Positions 12,028-24,353 are shown, counted from the first letter of the stretch. The stretch is DNA of 64,000 nt from Gaeumannomyces sp. JS-464 (GCA_002197995.1 NGZR01000005.1:1364001-1428000), one strand, 5' to 3'. Translations and numbers: made by a program. Notes: generated by a model from the sequence alone, not told the origin.

Positions 12028-14400
12028 ATGGCGCGCGTCCGTCGATCTGCGCGACTGGCGAGCGCGAGCAAGGTGAGACCAGCAGAGGAGACATGGCGTC
12101 GGCGCCAGCGGCAGCAGCAGCAAGATACTGACGCGACGGCCATCGCCATCCATCCACAGCCCCCAGCCTCTGCCTCGACAACAAGTCTCGAGCGCGTGGC
12201 CGAGGGGGACGAGAGTCCCAGTCCCAAGGACGAGGACCCTCCGCGAAAGGACAAGAGCAGTAATCGGCCAGTGCCCTCATCTCCTGCTCCGCAGACCCCC
12301 GCGACCTCATCTCCCGTCAAGCCACCCATGTCCGAGATGCACCCTGGCAAGTTCCACAACACCATGGCGCCCCCCTCCTCGGCCCTCCACCTGGGCTTCG
12401 CCGATATCAAAAGCCTTCGGACAAGGACTTCCGCTCCTCTCCCACCCCGGCGCTGTCCGGCCGCACTGTGGCGCCGGCACCCTTTGCGACACCAGCAGCG
12501 AAAGCGGCCGTCCCGCCGTCGTCACCCTTTACATTCCGTGTCGCTAGTCCCACCGGGCACAATGCGGCGGCGACTGGCGGGCTTAGCGCCCGGGCCCAGC
12601 AGATGATGGATGAGATCCGTGAGGATGCGATGCGCATCAAGGCCGACCTCGTCGCCAGGCAGGAGCAGGAGAGGCTGGAAGAGGCCGAGAACAACGGCCG
12701 CAAGATTGCCAAGGCGAAGGGCAAGGCCGGTCGCTTCAGCTCCGTCCATATGGCCGAGTTCAAGAAGATGGACTCGATCGAGAACCACCCGTCAGCCTTG
12801 CGCGCTCAACAGCAGCAGCAGGCTGCCGCCAACGTTGCGGCCAAGTTCGCCACGCCTCTATCCAGAGGTGTTAAGCGCACGCAGTCCAAAGCCAACCTGG
12901 CTGACTCCGAGTCGGTGCGCTCTGCGGCCTCGGGAATCCCCGCCTTTTCTGCTTCGGCCCGTGGTGGCCCTGCCTCTGCTGCCAAGAAGCCAAACCTACT
13001 ATTTCCCGACGCCGCCCCTTCTAGCATCAAGCGCGTCAGGCAGAACCTGGAGGACGACGCCTCCAGCCGTCGTCCGGTTTCGAGGGACGCGAGCTTCATC
13101 CCTCGCCCAGCCACTGCTGGCAAGGACAGCGTGACCGCCGCCAGTGTTCCCCGATCGCACACAAACTCGAACCTGGCATCTCTCATGACGCCGACCAAGG
13201 CTTCCCTGGCCAAGTCGGCCCTCCCCAAGACCCAGACTGGTGGCTCCATGCGGCTGGCTGCATCCGGAAGTCTCAAGAAGTCAGCTACCACGAACAACCT
13301 CGTCACGGAGCAGAAGGAGGCGGCGCCGGTCCGCACCCCGGGACGGTTTGATAAGGTCAAGTCTATCCTCCGGGGCCACAGGTTTGGTAGTGCTGCCAAA
13401 CCCAGGAGCGCCCTGCCAATGCCGTCAGCAGCTGCCGGTTCGTTGTCCAAAACGCCTTCGACGCTCAGCCTCGACAAGCCCCTGCCTGCCGTCCCGGCGA
13501 CGACTCCATCGCGCAAGCTCGTCAAGCGCGTCGTGTTCACGCCGGATGCCAAGAAGGCTACGGCTGCACTGGTGGCCCAGAATTCACCCTCTCCCCTGAA
13601 ATCGGGAATCCCGCGCTCCAAGACGTTTGCCAACCTGGCCGATGTCCGTTACCCCAATCTGGACTCGGCAAAGGGCAAAGATGCCGATAATAGCGGTGTC
13701 ACGTATCCTGATCTGCCGGCCAGCTTGCCCAAGGACGACAACTCAGCTGGCGGTCCCTCTGAGGAAGCCGCCTCTGAGAGCGCGAAGGCTGCCGCCGGTC
13801 CCCACTGTCCCAGGTACTTTCACCTTCCGGAGCGACCACACTATCCGGTTCGGCAGCACGTCGCCGACAGGGTTTGGCGCGTCGAGGGGACAGTCTAGCG
13901 TGCGTCACGTGAGACCCTCCATCATGCCCGCCCACATGGGCCTAATGCCGGGCAGCTTCCCGTCCTCTATCGCCGAGTTCGGTGCGATCAGCAGCGGCAG
14001 CAGCAGCGGCAGCAGTCGAGGTAACGAGGAGAACCGCGACCCGCAGCTGCTCCTCCCCGCAGTCAAGCATGGCCTGGAGAACAAGAAACGACACCGGGCC
14101 AGCGCAGACCCAGAGGACGGGGAGGAGGAGCCTGCTGGGCGTGCCGCAAAGAAGCGATGTCAAGAGCCCGCGCCTGAAGGGGAGGCGATCCTCGCCCCGC
14201 GGGCGGGGACGAGCGCGTCTTCTGGCAGCGTCTTTGCGAGCACCGCACGCAGGTCACTCTTCTCTCCTTCCAGGCGAACTCCTGCGAAGCCCTCACAGAT
14301 CCCCGGCATCGGGACGCAATCGCCGAGCCCGATCAAGAGATCGGCGAAGCTTAGCCTCAGCCGGCTGAACATGCTCGCGCGTCCAAAGGTGCGCCACTAA
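12028..14400 (+). CDS. conserved-looking basic protein of unknown function
   Basis: I do not recognise this family. A first exon 12028-12072 (MARVRRSARLASASK) seems to splice over 12073-12159 (donor GTGAGA, branch-like TACTGAC, acceptor CACAG) into a long exon ending at TAA 14400, giving about 760 residues. The protein is Ser/Pro/Ala/Lys-rich and largely disordered. It has a charged helical stretch (AQQMMDEIREDAMRIKADL), a basic segment (RFDKVKSILRGHRFG), repeated SKANLAD and SKTFANLAD motifs, and an ordered-looking block GTFTFRSDHTIRFG. The tail repeats basic Ser/Pro motifs, as in chromatin or spindle proteins; that role is a guess. The frame shifts near 12410 (one base missing in an A run) and returns near 13798 (one base extra), so the middle 1.4 kb is in another frame. 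Confidence 0.7.
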
Positions 14401-15584
14401 AGCGAGCGACGGCTGTTTCCTCCCTCGGCCAACAACAGCATCAGAACCAACAACATAGCTCTGCGATCCTTGTTTTTTACTCGTCGACGACATACTGCTC
14501 CGGACATATTTCGACGCGATGCCTTTGACCGCTGGTCTGAATCGACATTGGCATATCAGGCCGTTTGGTTCGGCCAAGACTGTTTCATTCTTGAATTGTG
14601 TTTACATAACCCCCTTTTTTCGAGGCCCGCTGCTTATTGTGAGGCCTCTACGGTGCGAGCTTCGTCGTCCAATGACGCGAGGCTTGCACCCATGACTGTT
14701 TGGTTGGCGCTAGGTCTACTGGGATCTGGGTTGGCTTCTGGAGTTATGTCTTTCCACCTGGATACAGAGATGGGAGCTGATACTTGATGATGACTGAAGC
14801 CGAGACCATGTGCACGTTGTCTGGCTATGGGCTGGGTGACGGGCATGTGGTATCACCATCTGTTGGTCACTGTTGGCGGATCCAGGCCGCTCTTGTGTGT
14901 ACTGATGGATGGCTGCAGGCTTCTTCGCCTCTCGCGTGTCTCTCTGATTTTCTACTCTTCCGTCTCTTTTATCCCCGCTCTCGGGGATAAATGATTTGTT
15001 AGCACTTACGTTTGTACGTTAGGACATGGTTGGGATCGAACCGGGCACTGGAAAAATTGATAATCGAGATGGTTCTGTGCATTTGTTCGCAGCAGCTTCG
15101 CTGGCCATGTTTGCATTCAGTTTTGCTGTGGTGCGTCAGTATGGCACATGCAGCTCTCAATGGACCATTAGCGTCGATGTCTCTGATGTGACTGGCAACG
15201 TCTTGTCGTCGACCTCGCTCTTTCTTTCGAGCGCTGTATACAAGACGAACCTATTTGAGGCGTAAGTTGGTGTCTTGCTTGCGGAGGTTGTGCAATCTTG
15301 AACTCTTGGGAGAAGGTTGAGGCCCACTTAGGTACCTACTGGAAGTGGGGCCGCTGGACACATGAAGAATTGAGGTCGGAGAAACCCCTCGCAGCCATCC
15401 ATCAAGCGAAGCTTCGAACTCCAAGCCTCGAGTTTGACCCGCATGCGATCTTCGCTGCCGATTGACCTGGTTCGATTGCCAGGACGCCGGCGTTGCCATC
15501 TATCACAGCGCACCTGTCGTTGTCCGCCTGTCACTCTCGATATCGACTGTTAGCCGACACTGAACCCAAGCCGTACCCATAACA
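14401..15584. other. intergenic, with a perfect hairpin
   Basis: This is the 3' flank of the 12.0-14.4 kb gene and the promoter side of MED10. No gene was seen. A perfect 9-bp inverted repeat with a 4-nt loop (TTATCCCCG, CTCT, CGGGGATAA) sits at 14969-14990. A B-box-like string on the minus strand near 15035 was tested as a tRNA and rejected. Confidence 0.55.
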
Positions 15585-16293
15585 ATGGCGCGCACCGAGG
15601 GAGCCAGCCTGCAGAGCATCGACGAAGTCGAAGGCAAGGCCCGCGCCTCTCCTCCTCTCCGGAATGACCTGCGCGCCACGGCTAACACACTGCCAATGCA
15701 GATCTCAGCTCAAGGATGTCATCCAAGGCCTGTACCAGGTCATGGTCCAGGTGACGCAGTACGACAATGTCGGAACGCAATCCAGCAAGGAAGTCGTCGC
15801 CAACGAGCTGTGAGCATCCGTCCTTCTCCTTGGAACGAACGGCGTGGGCCAGACGGATGAACGCGCCCCGGCCCTCATGAGCTATCCTTCTGACTTTTCT
15901 TCCAGGAAAACCCTCTCGGCGACCCTGCAGGAGATCCATGCCGTCTCGACGGCCAGCTCGACACGGCTGCCGCACGTTCCGACGGAGCTGATCCAGTACG
16001 TCGAGAACGGTCGCAACCCAGACATCTACACGCGCGAATTCGTCGAGGTCGTCCGCCGCGGCAACCAGCTCATGCGCGGCAAGCTGCACGCCTTTGAGTC
16101 GTTCCGTGACGTTCTGGCCGGCGAGATGCGCACCGCCTTGCCCGAGCTGCGCGAAGACGTCGACCAGGTCGTTGCCGCCACCACTCCCGCCCCCGCTCCG
16201 GCTCCCGCTGGTGCTCCCGCCAGAGGAGGCGTCGCCAACAACACACCTGCTGCTGCTGCTCAACAACCAGCCGCGGCCGCCCGGCAGTCCTAG
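15585..16293 (+). CDS. MED10: Mediator complex subunit 10
   Basis: A middle-module subunit of Mediator, which links activators to RNA polymerase II in the nucleus. Exons are about 15585-15633, 15702-15809 and 15906-16293. The core matches the family: LKDVIQGLYQVMVQV, then NELKTLSATLQEIH, then the hallmark YVENGRNPDIYTREFVE followed by RRGNQLMRGK. The first intron appears to use a GC donor (GCAAGG at 15634), and the join to exon 2 does not keep the family frame exactly; a one-base error or another splice is possible. The second intron (GTGAGC to TTCCAG) is clean. The tail is Ala/Pro-rich and ends at TAG 16291-16293. The same frame stays open for another 292 codons beyond the stop (next entry). 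Confidence 0.9.
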
Positions 16294-17172
16294 TACGGCT
16301 CCGGACGGCGCGACGGCGACAAGAATGAAACTGGCAACTATGGGGGCCTGCCCACTCCACCATCACCTGGCGCCGATGCCGCTCCGCCAACCCCCACCAC
16401 GCCCATATCGCAGGCTACTCCCTCTCGGAGAGGAGGAGGCCGAGGACGGGGACGCGGGCGCGGAAACAAGGGAGCGGGCCGTGGCAATCGTGGCGGTCGC
16501 GGTGGACGCGGCGGTCGCCGCGGTGGTGGCGCCAATGATGATTATGTGAGCCGTGGTAGTGGCAACAGCAACGGCGTCGCCACACGACGCTCCTCCCGCC
16601 TCGAAAGCGTGCGCAACGCCGTTCAACACCAAATACAGAACTCGGGCCTGACCCAGGCCGCCGAGGAGCTGCTCGGTCGCCGGGGTGTGCAGCATCAGCT
16701 CGTGGGCGCCTGCGCCTACCGCACGACGCGCATCGCCGCCATTCTAGGCGCCCGCCTCGCCCGCTCGGCCGCTGGTGCCCTCATCGACCTCGGCCTCGTC
16801 GCCGCCCTCGCCGCAGCGGGCCTATTTGCCCTTGGCATGCACAGTGTCTTCCAAACCGTCGCCCACATCGCTGTCGCGCCCTGGCTTTTCCTCCTGAGGG
16901 TCTTGGGCGCCATCAGGCACGGCTGGGTCGTGGCTGGTAGAGTCATGCGCATCTGCGGCCGCCTCGCGGTGATTGTGCTCCGCTGGGCCACGTCGTACCA
17001 GGGACACAGGCTCTTCTTCCTCGACCCGCTCACGCTCGAGCTGATGTTGCCCTCGTCGCCAGCCCCATCTGCGGAGGAGGCGGATGAGGATAAGGGCCAG
17101 TCCGTCAATAAAGGAGACGTTGCAGCTCAGAACGGTTTCACCATGAATACCCCCGAGCTCCTTTTCTACTGA
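16294..17172 (+). CDS. RGG-box and membrane-segment ORF in frame after the MED10 stop, no ATG
   Basis: This is an open frame of 292 codons directly after the MED10 TAG and in the same frame, ending at TGA 17170-17172. It first reads a Pro/Thr stretch, then a dense RGG/GRGRG block (about 16430-16530), then a globular-looking part (TQAAEELLGRRGVQHQLVGA). Hydrophobic segments follow, such as LIDLGLVAALAAAGLFALG and VAPWLFLLRVLGAI, and an acidic end. The order and composition look like real protein. No in-frame ATG occurs before about 16838. Options are a separate gene with an unseen first exon or non-AUG start, a misread stop, an intron using the TAG as acceptor, or stop readthrough from MED10. 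The family is not recognised. Confidence 0.55.
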   Translation, partial: YGSGRRDGDKNETGNYGGLPTPPSPGADAAPPTPTTPISQATPSRRGGGRGRGRGRGNKGAGRGNRGGRGGRGGRRGGGANDDYVSRGSGNSNGVATRRSSRLESVRNAVQHQIQNSGLTQAAEELLGRRGVQHQLVGACAYRTTRIAAILGARLARSAAGALIDLGLVAALAAAGLFALGMHSVFQTVAHIAVAPWLFLLRVLGAIRHGWVVAGRVMRICGRLAVIVLRWATSYQGHRLFFLDPLTLELMLPSSPAPSAEEADEDKGQSVNKGDVAAQNGFTMNTPELLFY

Positions 17173-18137
17173 AACATAACTTCTTGAAGGAGAGCATAGA
17201 GCCGATCATCAGGCCTGTCTGCCCAGATCTTGTTGGGCCCGTTTATGGTCGCACGCCCGGGTAATCGATGGGCGGCCATGATATGTATTCAGCGGGCGAT
17301 TTGATACATCCCTCCTGGGCATCAGAGTCGCACATGGAGCGGTTCTACCTTGGGTTCTCTACATCCTACATTTCTCAACAGGCGCTATAGCTAGACTGTT
17401 AGACAGCCCACAGCGAAGCCTTGCCAGGGGAACCCCAGCCAACCCTCTCAGACTAATAGAAAGAAGAGAGCTTGGGTGGCAATCATTTTGATCGTTTGTC
17501 CCTGATGTCCGTTGTAACGCCGTGAAGATCGACCGAGTGTTCCCGAGCGTTGTGTTTCGTGAACCCCAACAACTCCCGCCCGAGAGCACAAACTTCTCCC
17601 ACTCTTTGACGGTGACAAGCAGTCAAGTGAAGAATCCAGCCAGAGACGACGCTCACCGCTCTGGTCAAGGAAACGAGATTTGAGAAGTTCGGAAACCAGC
17701 GCGAGAGACCAAGCTGTAAAAGGACGGAGTGAATATTGTGTGGTGGAAGGGAGATGATTGCAACATGAATATAACAAGCCATGAGAATGCAGAAACAACA
17801 ACCGGCAGCGATCCGGTCGTTTGTTTCTGCACGTAGTTTTGACATTGGACACAGAAAAAAAAAGAAAGAAAAAAAAGCAACGCCCCCGACTCCGAAATTC
17901 TCAACTCATCATGAGCGTGGTCATGGTGGAAAGCAGAAACGCGCCCTCCCTGACCAAAAACCCCCACCCCCACACCATCCATCTCCCCTTGTTTTGTTTT
18001 CGACATCACCACAAAGAAAGACTTGATACATGTGCGCCGTTGCTCGTTAATGATGATAGGGGACGAAAGGAGACAAGAAATCAGAGTGCAAAAAACAGAC
18101 CAAACACCGAAAAACAGCTCTTCTTGTTTAACTCTCT
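17173..18137. other. convergent intergenic region
   Basis: This holds the 3' flanks of the RGG/membrane ORF and of the gelsolin gene, which converge here. AT-richer sequence and A-rich tracts (for example 17850-17878) suit 3' UTRs. No gene was seen. Confidence 0.55.
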
Positions 18138-21100
18138 CTACTCAGCCAACGCCAGCAGCGCCTGGTTCAGCGGCACGATCCTCAGACTCCTAGCCCTCTT
18201 GAGGCCCGGGCTGGTGGTGCCGCTGCCGCCGCCGCCGCCGACCGCGTTCGCCGTGAGGCCGCCGACGGGCGACGCGCCCCTGCTGATGCTGCCGCCGGCC
18301 GAGGCGCCGGCGTTCATGCGCGTGGGGCTGGCGGCGTCGCACCACTTGCGGAAGACGCTCTTGAGGTCGCGCGGGATGCCCTCGAGCACGACCGTCGAGA
18401 TGGGCACAAACGGCCGGTCCTCCATGGACGAGGCCAGGATGGCGTACTCCTGCGCAAAGTCGAGCGCGTTGCGGAACGAGGCATACTGCGGCTGCGCGCC
18501 GTAGCCGACGACGATGTACATCTCGAAGAAGGCGTCCAGGATGTAGATGCCCGCCGGGTCCAGGTCGGCCTGGTTGAAGGGCCAGATTTCGGCAATCTAA
18601 GGTTTTTTTTTTGTGTATTGATGATTAGTTTATGATTGACTGGCTTGCTGGCTACATCACAAAACAAAGAATAGAGAGAAATATCAAAGAAACGACAAAG
18701 ACAAGACTTCAGTTCCAGGGACTTCTTTCTCAGGCTCGCTTACCTGCTGCCGGTCCCCAGCGTCCGACCTGAACAGCCGCGCGCTATACTTGGGGTAGTT
18801 GGGCTTCAGCCTCCAGTGGTCGGCCGAGACGGCCGTAGCGGTCTCGTCGGCCGCGCCAAAGAGGCTCCAGAACTCCTCGGTCTCGGCGCCGTCGTCGACC
18901 TCGACGAGCTCGCCCATGAGCGCGAGCTCCATGCCGACTAGGCGCGCGCACCCCAGCTCCTCGACATCGCTCCCTTTACCCTTCCACATGTGGCATTGGC
19001 CGTTCTTGGTGATGAGGTACACGAATCCCGAGCACAGGCTGTGCGGCGAGAAGTCGACCTCGTCAAACGTCACCTGGCCGAGGTGGCGGCGCCCGCAGAG
19101 CATGCTGGGCGCCAGCTGGTCGTACTTTGCGCCCAAGCCGCGGCGCACCGTGACGATGCCGCCGAGCGCCTGCAGGAACTCGGCCGTCTCCTTGCCCTGC
19201 GCCAGCTTGACGAGCCGGCCGCCCATGGCGCGGGCCTCGCGGCCCACAAAGAGCTGGGCGTCCTCGACGGCGGACGGCGGCACCTCGTCGCCGGCCCAGA
19301 AGTAGACCTCGGTGTCCTGGCGGCCCGAGTCGGCGTCGGCGAACGAGTGCGCACACAGGTACATCTCGGCCTCGAACAGGACCCTATCCTGGTGCGCGGG
19401 CACGGGTTGCTTCTTGCCGTCGGCGCCGACGCGGAACAACTGCGCCGACAGCGTCTTGATCTTGGCGGCGCCGCTGCCCTCGGGCCGGCGCATCAGGATC
19501 TCGGCCGCGTCGACCCTGTAGTCGCGCGTGGGCCTGCTGCGGCCGAAGAACTCGTTGAGCGTCGACGCGATCTCCTTGGTGGGCGACCGCACGGGTGAGT
19601 GCGCGGGAGGCGACCGGGGGCCTTCCTTGTCCGGGATCGGGAGCGGTTGGATCTGCTCCCTGGCCAGCGACCTTGACCGCGAGTGGAGCGTGTTCCGTCT
19701 GGAGTCGATGGTAGGTGACGAAGACGCTGCCGCGGCGGCGAAGAAGCCCGACATCCTGCTTTTCAGCGTGGGGGTGTTGCTTCCCGAGGTTGGCCGCTCG
19801 TCCCGAATCTGCTTGGGAGGCGACCTGGGCGGCTCTGGCAGCTGACGTCCGCCAGTCTTCTGGGGCGAGAGGGGCTTGGCCGGCTCGAACTCTGGAAGGC
19901 GGCGAACAGTGCCGGTCTTGGACGGAGAGAGCGGGCGGACTGGCTCCGGCTCGGGCTTCGTGGCCGACTCGTCAAAGAACTTGGACATGCGCCTGACATG
20001 AAGGCTCTTCTGCGGCGATACGGGCGCGGTCGGCTCTTCTTGTTTAGCCAGCGCCGGCTCCGGCAATCCCTGCCTTCCACGCGCCAGGGCTGCAACCTGC
20101 TCGTGAAGGTTCTTGGTAGGCGATGTTGCAGAGCGAGATTTAGGCCGCGGCGAGTCCATCGACGAGGCATCGTTGGCAGGAGGAGCAGGCTCGTTGAACG
20201 AGGTTCCGTATGAGGACTTGGGCCTCGAGAAGCGTTCTTGTGAAGCCACCGGGGATGGAGACTTGGCGGCAGTGGCGGGAGCAACCCGAGCAGGCTGCTC
20301 CTCAGTGGGCGATATAGCCGCGGGCTTGGGCTGGGATGTCGTTGAGCTCGCGGTGGTCTCTCCCGCGGGCTTTGCGACAGAGCTTGGGGCTTTCCTTGGC
20401 GGACCTCGGGCTCGTCCCTTGGTCATGTGTGTGAGCTGTGGTCCAGGGGCCGAAGATTCAACAGAGCCACTACTGCCCGATGCGCCCTGGCTACCTGAAG
20501 ACTCGGATGCGCTGCCAGGACCTCCTGCACTCGCTCCTGGCGGTCCTCGCGCCAGCAGCCCAGCCAGCGCCGGGTTGAAGCGGTCCGCGAGACGACCGCC
20601 TAGAGGCTTGGGCACCGCTGCCGGAGATCCTCCAGGCTGGGGTGATGTCGGCTTGAACGGTGTAGATATGCTGGTTGACCTGGAGTAGTCGGCAGGCCTG
20701 GAGGATTCGGCTGGCCTGGCCTCAGCTGCCGCAGTCATCTCCGAGATAATGGAGCCCTTTCTAGCCCCGATAGAGCCCGAGCGGCCAAGCTCCAACTTCT
20801 TGGCCAAGCCTTCGGGTAGTGGTTTCTCAGCGGCATCGCTCATGTTGCGTGTGACACCTCGCCCCTCCGTCTTTGCCTTTTGGAACTCGGCCTTCTTCTG
20901 CAGGATCGCATCCTTGAACTCGTCCTTGCGGACAGAGGGTTTGGGGCCGCCTGTAACGTTCAGAGCAGCCAGCCCCCGTGTGATGTTGTCCTTCAGCTCG
21001 TCCGGCGCGACATAGTTCTGCGTCTTGGTTTTACGGAGAGATCCAAATACGTTCTTCAGCTCGTCGGCGTTCCCTCCTGCAGTGCTGGCGGGAGGCGGCT

Positions 21101-23358
21101 GGAAAGGCTTGAGGCTGGCCCGGAAGTCTTTTTTAGGAGGCGTCTCAGGCTTCGACGTATCGATAGTGGAAGAAAGTGTCTTCTTCTCAGGAGCATCACC
21201 AAAAGATCTATGGACGTCGTCCGGCACAGGTGACGGCTTTGAAAGGTTACCGCGCAGATCCGAGACGGAAAGTCTGCCTGTGCCAAGCGATGGAGTGTGT
21301 ATCTTTCCAGGGAGTGGGGTTGGCTTGACACCAGTTCCCATCGGCGTCGATCGGAGCAGGCCACCGACCTTGACCTCATGTTTATGGGTTGCCGAGGGAG
21401 CGCGGGTTGCTTCAGTGCTGGGGTCGCCACCCTTCTGAGCCTTGGCCTTGTTCAGCTCGGCCATCCAGGTGGGCTGGTTGTGGTTACTTGGCGCAGAGCT
21501 CTGCTTCGGCTTCGGCGACTCTGGCTTGTTAAGCGCCGCCTCGAGCCAGCTGGAGGACTTGGTGGGACTCCATCGCCGCGGGTCCATCGTCTTGGACGGG
21601 CTGACGGGCGGTTCCGTCTTGTCCTCCTCCGGCTTGGCTTCTTCTGCATGTGACGCCGCCGACTCACCAGGACCGGTGTCAGCGGTTTCGTCTTTGGCAC
21701 CGTGGCTCGACGTTGGCCTCGAGTTTGGCCCCGAGGTTGGCCTAGAGATGCTCTCGGCACGATAGACGCTACCTGATCGCGAGTGAGAGCGTCCCGCGCC
21801 CATACGAGTGATGTCCACGCTGTTCCGGTTGGAAGCCACCGTATCGGCCCGTTGAAGGCCTGCTGGTGAGTGGACACTCCACCTCTTGACGCTGTCCGTC
21901 CGCTTCATCATGGCACTCTGCACGAACCCACCCATGCCCTTGGTGGGCGAGATCGGCCTGGTCGGGGAAATCCGTCCCAGGGACGGTGACATCTGGGGAA
22001 CCCGCTCAAGGGGAGAGGTCTCGCCGTCTCCTGCCGCATCCGCGCCGGCGGGTGGATCCAACCTCTGAGCAGAGGTGAGAGGCATGGGAGAGCCCATCTT
22101 GCCGTAAAGCGCGGGTGACTGAGACCTGAGGTCGGCGGCACTCTTGTGAGGTTCTGTGGGCTCTGTAGGTGACGGCAAGGTGGCAGTCTGTTGCTGGCGC
22201 GACATGCCAGGCAGCTCAGCGTTGGCTGAGGACATATCCATGCGCGGCGTGTCGTCCTCGACCTGGCTGCGGCGGTAGGCGGCCGAATTCTGTCCACGAT
22301 CGGCGGTCTGGCGGAACCAGGCGGGGTCTTTGGACGAGAGGGCATGTGCTATCTGATCTCTCGAGGGAGCGGCCGCCGAATCGGCCTCGTCAGAAACGCC
22401 ACCGACAGTCGATCGCGCGGCCGCATTCTCTGCGGCCATCATAGACAGGGGCCTGCTTTTGGGCCGCTCCGCAGCTTGTGATCCGGGCCGCCTCTGCCAA
22501 GACATTGCTCGCGCCTGTGGGCCGCCGTTGGAGGTCTTGGAGTCGGCGTCGAACGGAGACTCGTTCTCCTTGGTGGGGGAGGTTGAAGAATAGTCTTCGG
22601 ACGCCATCGCGGCGGGTGTGATGCCGTCCTCGCTCTCGAACACGCGGGGTTGCTGGGACTCGGGAGTGCCAAATCGAGGAGACGATTCTAGGTTCAAGCC
22701 ATCCAAAATTTGCGAGGCTTGTTTTCGGTGCAAGGTCGGCGGGGGTGTGTGTGCCGGTGACGATTTTTGAGGAGATATCGATCTTGCGCGTTCTAAATCA
22801 AGGGGAAAAAAGAAAAAAAAAAAAGTAAGAGTTGTCAGTGGATTTGGCCTAGGGTAGGTGTAAGCATAACACAGGCACCGAGCCAGGAACAGACGGCCAG
22901 CACAAAGCAAAGAACAAAAAAAAAAAAAAAAAAACGGCCAAACACAAGTGGGAGCAGACCAATTGCCCTAGTGGTGCGCCGTCGGAGAAACCGGTGGCCA
23001 CCTAAGGCAAGTAGCCTCGTTGCAGGGCAGCACAGAGCTCGAGCTTGACGCGCACAGAGACAGGCAGACTCTCCAAGGCGGGTGGGTTTTGGCGGCGTTG
23101 TTGACGCGGAGGCGGCTGCTGGGGGAAACACGAGGAAAGAAGGGGTGTATAGTGTATAGTCATCGAGAACAGCTCGGCCGGCCCTGCAACAAGCCGAAAG
23201 AGACGGCAAGAAAACGTACCTTCGCGTCTTGCCTGGCGCTCGCGTCTTTCTTGCAGAATCTTCTCTTCCAGCTCTCTGGACCTGGCCTCGTCCTCTTCGG
23301 TGCGGCGCCCCTTCAGCTGCTCTACGTCTCGCAAAAAGCTCGACACTTCGTCGGACAT
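18138..23358 (-). CDS. DUF4045 and gelsolin-repeat protein
   Basis: A large fungal protein with a disordered DUF4045-type region and C-terminal gelsolin/villin repeats, probably an actin-binding regulator. Exons on the minus strand are 23358-23220, 22792-18744 and 18596-18138. All joins keep phase, giving about 1548 residues. Exon 1 encodes a charged coil (MSDEVSSFLRDVEQLKGRR). The middle thousand residues are Ser/Pro/Lys-rich with repeated SPTK-like motifs. Three gelsolin-like domains follow: one with ETEVYFWAGDE-type sequence (QDTEVYFWAGDEV), one with SGFVYLITKNGQCHMWKGKG, and a last one spanning the final intron (EIWPFNQADLDPAGIYILD). The first intron is long (427 nt), with a T-rich 3' end. 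The reading frame is unbroken despite high GC. The domain calls rest on my recognition of the family. Confidence 0.88.
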
Positions 23359-24353
23359 GGTTCGAGGGGACTAGGCGGTGGGGGAGCCGTCGGGAGCTCG
23401 CATGACACAGGCTGACAGCGCAGGCGGCAGCGGCAGCAGCACACACCAGAGACAGGCACACAGGCTCGCTGGCGGCGGATGGGACGGGTTTTTGGGCTAG
23501 GTCGGCCGGTACGGTTCGGGTTGGGTTCGATGCCTGCCTGCAGCTGGGAGTAAATAAGAAGCCCAGGGGGAGCGAGCCGTCACCACCGAACGATGGATCA
23601 CAAATTAGCAGGGTGGAGAGGGGTGGTCCCGCCCGCAACGCTCTCGGCTCTGGGTCCCAGGTCTAGGTTTGCCTGGTTGGTAGGGCCTGTGTTGGTGCAA
23701 GTTTTTGCTAGGGAGACTGTGCCGCCGATGATCCGCGACTATGCCATTGTGGGGGGTGTGAGATAATGCCTGCAAGGCGCATGAACATTTCCAACGAGAG
23801 AGGTTATGTAATCGACTCACGGTGTGGTCACTGAGGGTGTTTCCTGTTTAGTTCAAAGCCAAGCAACGTCCGCCGTGCCCGCTAATCACAGCTAGAGCCC
23901 AACGAACCGGGATCTTCCTTTTTTTTGGGTGTTTCAATTAGAAAGCCAGTGGTTTTCCTTGTCATTGGTGCCATGCAGCTCAGAGCCGCCCTCACCTCTT
24001 GTCGGTGGCCGCACCAGGCGCTGCCAGGAACCCGCGGCTTCGTGCCAGTTAGCTTTCACAAGAGCTGGAGCTCTCCCTGTCCGAGGGCCGACGAGTCCAG
24101 GAACACGCTGTATCACACCAGTATTTTGCCAGTGGAGGCGCCTCTGTGCAATCACGTCTCTTTTCCTTCCAGCCTCGACGGCTCGCTTCGAGAGGCTCGG
24201 CGATCTCCCGTTTGCCCACGTGTGACCCTGCCGGCGGCCCATATGATGCCTGCCAGGTGATACGTGCTCACAGGGTGCACTGCATGGCTTGCTTGCTATC
24301 GAAGAGAGAGGAAACATGACCGCATCAAAAAGTAAATAAAATAAATAGGTACA
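23359..24353. other. intergenic, gelsolin promoter and ARL2 3' flank
   Basis: Both neighbours read leftward, so this holds the upstream region of the gelsolin gene and the 3' end of ARL2. No gene, structured RNA or long repeat was seen. Confidence 0.5.

Noticed and set aside
15000..15110. GGTTCGATCCC (a tRNA B-box-like string) on the minus strand near 15035
   Set aside because: No A box at the right distance, and the flanking bases do not form T, anticodon or acceptor stems.
16546..17172. GTG at 16546 as the start of the membrane ORF
   Set aside because: The frame is open far upstream with an RGG block, so this GTG is just an internal Val codon.
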